From Pandoraea captiosa (GTDB taxonomy: Bacteria > Pseudomonadota > Gammaproteobacteria > Burkholderiales > Burkholderiaceae): 64,000 nucleotides of DNA. The notes under the pieces were generated by a model, which was not told the DNA's origin, did not search any database, and worked only from the letters and a program-made list of their open reading frames with translations. The translations under genes and the position numbers were made by a program. Below are positions 1 through 8,000 of the stretch, in pieces. Where the stretch lies: positions 186,001-250,000 of the forward strand of contig NZ_CABPSQ010000005.1 in assembly GCF_902459775.1 (NCBI RefSeq), in the 5' to 3' direction. Each line of letters begins with the position of its first letter. The stretch's first letter is position 1.

Positions 1-531
1 GGCGTCGATGGCGGCGAGCAGGCGCGGATCGTCGGCCTTCACGTCCGGCGAGAAACGGCCCACGACCTGACCGTTGCGGCCGATCAGGAACTTCTCGAAA
101 TTCCACAGCACGTCGGCGGGATTGTCACGCTCGACGCCGAAGCCCTTCAGGCGCTCGCGGAACGGGCCTTCACCGGTCGCTTCCGGCTTGGCGTCGACGA
201 GTGCGCTGTAGAGCGGGTGACGATCGTCGCCCAGCACGGAAATCTTGGCAAACAGCGGGAAGGTGACGTTGTACTGCGTGGTGCAGAAGTCGAGGATTTC
301 GGCATCCGTGCCCGGCTCCTGCCCCTTGAAGTTGTTCGCGGGGAATGCCAGCACTTCGAGCCCGGCGGCACGCTTGTCCTCGTACAGACGCTCGAGCCCT
401 TCGTATTGCGGCGTGAGACCGCACTTCGAGGCGACGTTCACGACCAGTCGTACTTTGCCGGCATACTCGCCGAGCGTGGCTGCCGTGCCGTCGATACGAT
501 TGACGGCGATGGTTTCGATTTGGGTACTCAT
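1..531 (-). CDS. Glutathione peroxidase (3' end beyond window)
   Basis: Thiol peroxidase of the glutathione peroxidase family, which reduces hydrogen peroxide and organic hydroperoxides in the cytoplasm. The first 177 codons are present and the stop lies beyond position 1. Family landmarks are the NVASKCGLTPQY active-site block, with Cys37 where selenoproteins carry selenocysteine, FPANNFKGQEPG (conserved Gln), and WNFEKFLIGRNG (conserved Trp/Asn). The ATG at 531 has an AGGAAA ribosome site just upstream on the minus strand and gives the normal family N-terminus. Being a Cys-type enzyme, it may use thioredoxin rather than glutathione; that is general family knowledge, not visible here. Confidence 0.95.
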   Translation of the reverse strand, partial: MSTQIETIAVNRIDGTAATLGEYAGKVRLVVNVASKCGLTPQYEGLERLYEDKRAAGLEVLAFPANNFKGQEPGTDAEILDFCTTQYNVTFPLFAKISVLGDDRHPLYSALVDAKPEATGEGPFRERLKGFGVERDNPADVLWNFEKFLIGRNGQVVGRFSPDVKADDPRLLAAIDA

Positions 532-749
532 GAAAATTTTCCTGTCGTGGGATGGGCCGGAGAATGGCCTTGGGTGGAAGAGAGCGCTTCGGGGCGTTCG
601 GCGAGTGTAGCCGAAGCCCGGCGAGCTTGCTCGGAGGAGAGGTGGCGGCATGATGGCGCGGGCGTCGCCACCGTCACCGCGCCGCCGCGCCACCTCGCCA
701 CCTCGCCGCCTCGTCGTTGCCTCGCTGCCTCGCTGTGCGCAGTCCGGCG

Positions 750-1706
750 TCAGTGAGCGTTGCTGTCGAGCAGGTCGCGGGTGCGCTGCCCGAACGCGCT
801 GGGTGTGTCCCCGCACCAGCGTTTGAACGCGCGCGAGAAGGCTTTCTCCGAGGTGTAGCCCACTTTATCCGCCACTTCGGCCACGCGCAGGGTACGCGTG
901 GTCAATGCCTCGGCGGCCAGATGCATGCGCACGCCGCTCAGATGCGTCATCGGAGCGGTGCCCACGAGCGCGGTGAAGCGCGCGACGAAACGCGAGCGTG
1001 ACATGCCGGCCAGCTCGGCCAACTGGCGCACATCCCAAGGCGCGGCCGGGTCGCGATGGATCGCGAGCACCGCGCGGCCCACTTGCTTGTCCAGCAACCC
1101 CTTGAGCCAGTGCGCGCCTACGCGTTCGTTTTGCAGGACGTGCGCGCGCACCATCTGGACACACAGCACGTCCGACAGTCGCGCGGCGGCGATCATCCAG
1201 CCGGGTTTGCATTCCATCGACTCTTCGATGAAGTTCTGCAACGTCGCTTTCAACCACGGGGCGACGGCCGGGTCGTCCTGTCGTATGTGAATCACGGCGG
1301 GAAGGATCGCGAAGATCGGGTGGCGGTGCGCCGATGCGAACCCCACGATCGCCGTGTGCAGCTCGCACGTCGGTCCCTCGGCCCCGACGACCATGGCCAG
1401 CGGCGTGTCGGAGCGCGGCGTGATGCCGCGCTCGGCCAGCAAGTCGTTGAACGGCACCGCCGGGACGTCCGGTGTGCTGGACATCCGATGCGCACTGCCG
1501 TGCGGCAGCAGAACGACATCGCCCTCGCGCACCAGCACCGGCGCCTCTCCTTCGACGTGCAGCCAGCACGACGCCCCGCGACAGATCCGGAAGGGAATGC
1601 CCTGTACGGCCTCCTTATCGAACGCCCACGGGGCGTGCAGCGTGAAATGGCCGGTGACGACGGCTGTGGCGTGCACATCCGCCAGCACTTCGCTTAGTTG
1701 ATCCAT
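750..1706 (-). CDS. AraC-family regulator with N-terminal cupin domain
   Basis: DNA-binding regulator of about 318 residues. The N-terminal half looks like the cupin_6 sensor domain (GHFTLHAPWAF, then a glycine-rich barrel with LVREGDVVLLPHGSAH). The C-terminal ~100 residues hold two helix-turn-helix motifs of the AraC type (VRQLAELAGMSRSRFVARF and VAEVADKVGYTSEKAFSRAF). The ATG at 1706 was preferred to an upstream in-frame start at 1769 because it directly precedes the domain and follows a purine-rich site. It is divergent from the Rieske oxygenase at 1872, which makes that gene its likely target (inference). The effector is unknown. Confidence 0.9.
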   Translation of the reverse strand: MDQLSEVLADVHATAVVTGHFTLHAPWAFDKEAVQGIPFRICRGASCWLHVEGEAPVLVREGDVVLLPHGSAHRMSSTPDVPAVPFNDLLAERGITPRSDTPLAMVVGAEGPTCELHTAIVGFASAHRHPIFAILPAVIHIRQDDPAVAPWLKATLQNFIEESMECKPGWMIAAARLSDVLCVQMVRAHVLQNERVGAHWLKGLLDKQVGRAVLAIHRDPAAPWDVRQLAELAGMSRSRFVARFTALVGTAPMTHLSGVRMHLAAEALTTRTLRVAEVADKVGYTSEKAFSRAFKRWCGDTPSAFGQRTRDLLDSNAH

Positions 1707-1871
1707 GGCGTCTCGCTCGTTCTTGTGGGGGCTGCCGCCCGCATGGGGATCGAACCGGTGCGGGCGCATACGGTTGAGACGAACGGCAACTCAATTGAAT
1801 TTTGCGGTAGTTCCTTGCGCGCGTCTTGCGATCAAAAATCATCGCATTCCCCAGTCTCAGGCGAACCGATC

Positions 1872-3194
1872 ATGCTCAGTCAAGAAAAGAACAAACTCCT
1901 CACCGAAGTCGGCCCCGGCACACCGATGGGCGATTACTTGCGGCGCTACTGGCATCCGATTGCCGGCGTCTCGGAATTCGACGACAAGACGGTGCGCCCG
2001 ATTCGCCTGTTTGGCGAAGACCTCGTGCTCTACAAGGATCTTTCCGGCAACTACGGGCTGGTGCAGCGGCGTTGTCCGCATCGCAACGCCGATCTGGCCT
2101 TCGGCATCGTGGAGCAATGCGGGTTGCGCTGTGCGTACCACGGCTGGGAGTTCGGCCGCGACGGCGCCTGCACGCATCAACCCTTCGAAGAGATCGTCGA
2201 TCCCTCGGCGCGCCTGCGTCAGAAGACACGCATTACCGCTTATGAAGTCCGCCCGAAGGCCGGCCTGCTGTGGGCCTACATGGGGCCGCTGCCGGCCCCC
2301 GAACTGCCCGACTGGGAGCCCTTCAGCTACGAGCATGGCTTTGCACAGGTCGTCATGGCCGAGATTCCCTGCAACTGGTTCCAGTGCCAGGAAAACTCGA
2401 TCGACCCGGTGCATTTCGAGTGGACGCACAACAACTGGACCGCGCGTCAGCAGGACGCCGAGGCGGGCTATGTCCCCACGCATCTGAAGACCGCGTACGA
2501 GGAATTCGAACATGGCTTCGTCTACAAGCGTTTGCGCGCAGCGGAGACCGAGGACAACGTGATGTGGACGGTCGGGCGCGTGACGTTGTGGCCGAACGGC
2601 TTTTATCTGGGCCACCACTTCGAATGGCGCGTGCCCATCGACGACGAGAACACGCTGTCGGTATTTTGGGTCTTCAATCGCGTGCCGAAGGAGCAGGAGC
2701 CTTACGTCCAGTCTCGCATTCCGACGTGGTATGGCCCGCTTTACGACGACAACGGCGACTGGATCACGTCGCACGTCGCGAATCAGGACTTCGCGGCGTG
2801 GGTCGGTCAGGGGCGCATCACCGACCGGACCAAAGAGACGCTTGGCGCGAGCGACCGAGGCGTTGTGATGCTGCGTCGCCGGTTCTTCGAGGAACTGGAA
2901 GCGGTCGCCGGCGGGGCAACGCCCAAGGGGCTGATTACCGATCCCGCGAAAAACGAGCGCGTGTTTCTGCCCTCCGCGTGTCGGGAGGAAATGCTCACTG
3001 GGCTTACACGCGAGGCGTTGTCGGCGCATCCGCTGCTCGGGCCCTACTTGCATGATTTTCTGGGGCAAGCGGGGCAACCGGACGACGTGCGCGAAGCCTA
3101 CGAGCAGGCCGTCGGCCAGAAGATGCGCGGCGCGAAGTTCTTTACCGTGCACGGCGCGGGTGAGACGCAGGACAAGCAGGCGCGCGAGGCATAG
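1872..3194 (+). CDS. Rieske-type aromatic ring-hydroxylating oxygenase, alpha subunit
   Basis: Terminal oxygenase of 440 residues in the phthalate-dioxygenase-like group. It carries a Rieske [2Fe-2S] site with Cys68/His70 (CPHRN) and Cys87/His90 (CAYHGW). The mononuclear iron site shows the DxxHxxxxH pattern at Asp178, His181 and His186 (ENSIDPVHFEWTH). Such enzymes add oxygen to aromatic or related substrates using electrons from a separate reductase; no reductase or ferredoxin gene is next to it. The ATG at 1872 gives the usual N-terminus (MLSQEKNKLL), and the longer open frame upstream overlaps the divergent regulator. The substrate cannot be told from the sequence. The AraC gene at 750-1706 probably controls it. 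Confidence 0.93.
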   Translation: MLSQEKNKLLTEVGPGTPMGDYLRRYWHPIAGVSEFDDKTVRPIRLFGEDLVLYKDLSGNYGLVQRRCPHRNADLAFGIVEQCGLRCAYHGWEFGRDGACTHQPFEEIVDPSARLRQKTRITAYEVRPKAGLLWAYMGPLPAPELPDWEPFSYEHGFAQVVMAEIPCNWFQCQENSIDPVHFEWTHNNWTARQQDAEAGYVPTHLKTAYEEFEHGFVYKRLRAAETEDNVMWTVGRVTLWPNGFYLGHHFEWRVPIDDENTLSVFWVFNRVPKEQEPYVQSRIPTWYGPLYDDNGDWITSHVANQDFAAWVGQGRITDRTKETLGASDRGVVMLRRRFFEELEAVAGGATPKGLITDPAKNERVFLPSACREEMLTGLTREALSAHPLLGPYLHDFLGQAGQPDDVREAYEQAVGQKMRGAKFFTVHGAGETQDKQAREA

Positions 3195-3242
3195 CAGGGC
3201 ATGGCCTGTCTGATGTGAGTGGTGGGCGAGTGCGGAGCGCAC

Positions 3243-3319
3243 GGCGTGCAAAAGGCGTGCAAAAGGCGTGCAAAAGGCAGGCAAAAGGCAGGCAAAAGGC
3301 AGGCAAAGGGCGCGCAAAC
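3243..3319. repeat. Seven tandem 11-bp units after the Rieske gene
   Basis: Seven head-to-tail 11-bp units follow each other without gaps. Units 1-3 read GGCGTGCAAAA, units 4-5 GGCAGGCAAAA, unit 6 GGCAGGCAAAG and unit 7 GGCGCGCAAAC. The array lies in the 227-bp gap between the Rieske gene and the next binding-protein gene. The unit is not a multiple of three and no gene is supported across it. Role unknown; repeat number could vary between strains. Confidence 0.9.
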
Positions 3320-3421
3320 GGTCGGAAGGCGTCGCCTGTGGTGTGAGGTGTGAGGCAGTGCGGGGATTTATCCGAAACAGGACTTCAACTACGCGAGGAC
3401 AAGGTGAACGTAAAGCGCAAC

Positions 3422-4468
3422 ATGAAGCGAGGCGATTGGACGGCTTGGAAGGGTGGCAAGGGTTGGATGGCAGCGGGTTGGCGGTTGTGTCGCGAGGCCT
3501 GCGTGGTCGGGCTGCTTGGGTTGAGCGCGTGGTCGGCGCAGGCGCAGGGCACGGCGCCGCTCAAGGAAGTGACATTCCTGCTGGCGGCGCCGCCCGGTGA
3601 ACTGGCTTTTGCGCCGTTCATGCTTGCGCAGAGCAAGGGCTACTACGCGCAGGAGGGGTTGAAGATTCGGTGGATTGCCGTGCATGGTGGTGCGGCCGTG
3701 GGCAAGCAACTGGCGGCGGGCAACGGCGATATTGGCGACGCGCTCGGCGATACCCCGATCGTGCTACGCAGCAACGGCGTCAACGTGAAGGGTGTGGCGT
3801 TGCTTGGCGGGCACCCGCTGCATCAGTTCATCACACGCGCGGATCGCAACATCGCGCAGGCGAGCGACCTCAAGGGCAAGACGTTGTCCGTCATGTCGTA
3901 CGAGGACACGTCGTACTACGTCACGCTTGGCATTCTGGCGGCGGGCAAGTTGAGCAAGAGCGACGTGACGATTTACGCGGGTGGACCGAACGGGGTGTGG
4001 CAGGACGTGGCGAGCGGTCGCTCCGATGGTCTGGTGGGCACGCCGGAGTGGGGCGCGCGCGTGGAGGAGACCGGTGTCAAGGTGCATTACCGGCCGACCG
4101 ATCAGCTGACACCCGGCATGGGGCAGGCAATCATTGCGTCGGACAAGAAAATTGCGTCCGATCCGCAGACGATCGCCAAATTCGTCCGGGCGACGATGAA
4201 AGCCATGACCGAAATCGAGGCGGATCCGGTGGCGGCGTCCAAAGCTTACGTGAGCGCGGTGCCGTCTTATGCCGACAAACTCGATTTCGTGACGAAGGTG
4301 CTGACTTACTACGCGAAGTATGTGTTCCCGAGCCGTTTGCGCCCGGGCGAGTTCGACCCGGCTATCGTGTCGCACGTGCAGAACTCATATGTCGACAAAA
4401 AGGTCGTCCGTTCTGCGCAGCCAGTGGAGTCGCTTTATACGAATCAGTTTATTCCGGCGGCGCAGTAA
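3422..4468 (+). CDS. ABC transporter substrate-binding protein, NMT1/SsuA-like
   Basis: Periplasmic solute-binding protein of about 348 residues. The N-terminus is a long signal peptide: a basic start (MKRGDWTAWKGGKG), a hydrophobic core (ACVVGLLGLSAW) and probable cleavage after SAQAQ. The mature part has the pattern of the NMT1/THI5 and sulfonate/nitrate-binding family (FAPFMLAQSKGYYAQEGLKI, then GGAAVGKQLAAGNGDIGDAL). No permease or ATPase gene is adjacent, so it must work with a transporter encoded elsewhere or is an orphan. An in-frame GTG at 3404 with a GAGG site just upstream is a plausible alternative start. Substrate unknown. Confidence 0.88.
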   Translation: MKRGDWTAWKGGKGWMAAGWRLCREACVVGLLGLSAWSAQAQGTAPLKEVTFLLAAPPGELAFAPFMLAQSKGYYAQEGLKIRWIAVHGGAAVGKQLAAGNGDIGDALGDTPIVLRSNGVNVKGVALLGGHPLHQFITRADRNIAQASDLKGKTLSVMSYEDTSYYVTLGILAAGKLSKSDVTIYAGGPNGVWQDVASGRSDGLVGTPEWGARVEETGVKVHYRPTDQLTPGMGQAIIASDKKIASDPQTIAKFVRATMKAMTEIEADPVAASKAYVSAVPSYADKLDFVTKVLTYYAKYVFPSRLRPGEFDPAIVSHVQNSYVDKKVVRSAQPVESLYTNQFIPAAQ

Positions 4469-5046
4469 GTTTTATGTAAGGTTTTATCGGTCTACAGAGT
4501 GAATTCATGGATTGATGGCGGCATCACGCGAGTGAGCCGCCATATTCTTTTGGCGGCGGTGCATCATGCGAGCCCTCTTGAGTGTCGATGCGATCTTTCT
4601 CATATATAAAAACAAAACAAATTCATAGGGTTAGGATGTTTCATTGATTATCGATTGACAGTCGTGTAAGCGTGTGGAAGTATTCGTTCGATAAAAAATA
4701 ATCAGAAATAAAAGGCGCAACGCTTTCGACAATAACAACGGGGTAGTCCGAATGTTTCGTATCGCTTCTCGCCGGATTGACGCGCACGGGCCACGCAAAG
4801 GCCGCGCCACCTTCTCGCCTGTCTGGCGAATCGGATCATTTCCCCCCTTGGTGAAACAGGGGCGTGGTCCCCGTTAATCGCTCCCCGCTTTCCCGCTTTC
4901 CTCCTTTCGCCAAAAACCTGCCGTTTCAATCACGGAGGACTTCGCGCATGTTGCGAAGTGCCAGCGTCTGCGTGCGCGAAATCTCTGGAAAGCGGTGCCG
5001 AACTTACGCATTCATGCATTGATAAAAACGTAATCTGGGGAATCGA
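4469..5046. other. 578-bp gene-free region upstream of the large autotransporter
   Basis: No convincing gene is present; a 75-codon minus-strand frame at 4702-4929 lacks any recognisable feature. A short inverted repeat (GCCGCCA at 4536-4542, TGGCGGC at 4551-4557) lies about 70 bp after the preceding stop but has no T run. Positions 4601-4720 are only about 39% G+C by count, far below the neighbouring genes. The region probably holds the autotransporter promoter. The start codon at 5047 is preceded by GGGGA at a normal distance. Confidence 0.6.
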
Positions 5047-8000
5047 ATGAATCACATCTATCGCGTAGTCTGGAGCGCAAGTCTGGGCATGTATCAGGTG
5101 GCGTCCGAAGTTGCCAGTGGACGGGGGGGGAAGTCCCGATCAGTAGATCGCCGACGTGCGCGCAAGACGGCGTTGGCTGCGTTTGCCGTCGCATCGGTGA
5201 GTGTCGGCTCGGCGTTAGCGGCCCCGGCAAATCCGGTCGCCACGATGGACGGCTTGACACCGCTCTATGCCGGTTACCCCGACACGGGTTCATTGCCAGC
5301 ATGGCAATTCGACGGCACGAACCTCACGATCTCGGGCACAACGTTTGCCACCATTACGGGCGCTCTGGGCACCATTTCGAATGCGGGTACGCTCAGTGGC
5401 ACCTACGCGCTGTCGTTCTCTTCGACGGCTGACGTGAACCGCGTCGAAAACAATGGATCCATCAACGTTACGGGCAATAGTTCGGGGTCATACAACAGTG
5501 GCACTATCGGCACGCTCGTCAATCGTGGAACCGTGACGACGGGTACGTTCGCCGGTATCGGCAACGGCGGACTGATGCTTCGATTGGAGAACGACGGCAC
5601 GATCAATGGCTTCGCGCAAGGTCTGAACAACAGCGGCACAATGTTGTCCGTCGTCAATACCGGATCGATCGCGGCGAGCGCGGGCTATGGCGTATTGAAT
5701 ACGGCCACGCTCGGGACGCTGAACAACAGTGGGCGAATTTCCGGCATCTTCGGCGTTGCTGCCGTCAACACGGGTGTTCCGAATCCTCAGATCGCGGCCC
5801 TGACCAACAGCGGTACCATCGTCGGTACCGAGTACGGTATTGTGAACCGAGGCTCGTCGATCACAACCATCGACAATCTTGCTGGCGGGCAGATCGTCGG
5901 CTCGTCGAGCGATTTCGGCACCGGCATCAATAACCAGGGCGTGACGGTCAGCTCGTCATTCGTTAGCGGCACGATCGGCACCGTCAACAACGCCGGCACG
6001 ATTTCCGGCGCCTACGGTATATCTAACACCGGCACGATCGGCACTATCAATAATTTCGCGAGCGGCGTGATTACGGGGACGCTCGCGGCGATTACGAACG
6101 AGGTGGAGGGCGCTGCTCTCTTCCAAATCAATAACGCAGGCACGATCGCTGGCGACATCACCCATGTGGGCACGCAACCCCTGTCGATTGCGGGCGCGTC
6201 GAATGCGGCATTTGGTACGCTGACGGGTCTGGGGGGCGCCGTCGGCACGCTGACGAGTTCCGAGTCCGACGTGCATTTCAATGGCGGCAATCTTCTACTT
6301 AACGACGGCATTGAACTGGCCCTCGTGCACACGGCGTTCAACGATTCGTCTGTCCTGCAGGTCAATCGGCCGATTCGCATTGTCGGCAACTATTCACAGG
6401 GTGCCAACGGCACGTTGCAAATTGGCGTGGCCGGGGGCGCGGCCACCACGGGCAATATCGGTACCGATAGCGGCTACGGCCGTCTGGTGGTCACGGGCGC
6501 GACCACTATTGCGTCGGGGTCGACCATCGCGTTGCAGTCGCTCGGCTACAACTTTGCGGCGGGACAGCGCTTCGTCGTGCTCGATACGGCGGGGGGCGCT
6601 ACCTATAACGAAGGTACCTTGCGCTATGTCGTGAACGGCGCCGCGCAACTCTCGGGCACAGGCACAAGTGTTTTCGGCGGAGGCCATCAGTCTCTGGTTG
6701 TGACCGTGACGGCGCCTTACGTCGGCGCGATGGATGCCACGACCGCGCTTGTGGCCGGTACACCGTCAGGCTCCGGGCCGAACTGGAGCTTTGACGGCAC
6801 GAATCTGTCGGTCACCGGCACCTCGTTCGCGACGATCACAGGCGGCGTGGGTACGTTGACGAACTCAGGCACGCTGACCGGCGCGTACGCATTGTCGACA
6901 TCCGCAGCAGGCAACATAGGCCTATTGGAAAACAATGGCGTGATCGCGGCGACCGGGTCGGGCAGCTCGGGTCTCTACAACGGCGGCACGATCGGCACGC
7001 TCGTCAATCGCGGGTCGGTGTCCACGGCGGTTTACGGTGGCGTGAGCAATGGCGGCACGCTGACGCGCTTCGAGAACAGCGGCACGATCACGGGAGCATC
7101 GCAGGGGCTGAACAACAGTAACGTCCTGACGTCGGCGCTCAACTCGGGCACGATCAGGGCCGGCAATGGTTACGGCGTCCTGAATTCGGCGCAGATGGGG
7201 ACACTGACCAACACAGGTCTGATCTCCGGCGACTACGCCGTCGTGTCGACGAAGTCCGGTTCTGCGAACCCGACGCTCGATATGCTGATCAACAGCGGGA
7301 CGATTGCGGGCTCGACCCAGGGCGTGGTGAACGCCAACGCCTACCTGGGCCTGCTCGAGAATCAGGCCGGTGGCCAGATTCTTGCGCTCGGAGGCGCTTC
7401 GGTCAACGTCGAAGCGGTGGTCAACGGGGGCACGATCGGGCAGGTCAACAACGCCGGTACGATTTCGGGCGGCTACTATGGCTTCTATAACTCCAATGCC
7501 ATCGGCACGATCAACAATCTTGCCGGGGGGGTGATCACGGGACTTGGCGGCGCTATCTCGAATCAGCAGCCGACCTCCTCAATCGGTCAGATCAACAATT
7601 CGGGCACGATTGCCGGTTGGATCATCAACCGCTCCCCGAACAATCTGTACATCAGCGGCGCGACGGATGGCACCTTCGGCACGTTGACAGGTTTCGGTCC
7701 TACATACTCCGGCACCATCGTGAGCACCAACGCCGACGTTCACTTCAACGGGGGAAAGTTGGTAATCGACGATCACTTCGATCTCGCCAACACCCGCACG
7801 GCGTATAACGATTCGTCCGTGGTTCAGGTCAACAACGTGTTGCGCGTGGCTGGTCACTATTCGCAGGGCGCCGACGGCACCTTGCAGATCGGTGTCGCCA
7901 ACGGGGCGCTCGCCACGGGCAACTTCGCCACGGATGTCGGCTACGGCCGTCTGCTCGTCTCGGGCAACACCTACATTGCGCCCGGTTCGTCGATTGCACT

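Noticed and set aside
1857-3317. A 486-codon minus-strand frame opposite the Rieske oxygenase
   Set aside because: The sense strand encodes a protein with complete Rieske and iron-site motifs; the antisense product has none.
4702-4929. A 75-codon minus-strand frame in the gap before the giant autotransporter
   Set aside because: No ribosome site, no domain and a composition like random frames.
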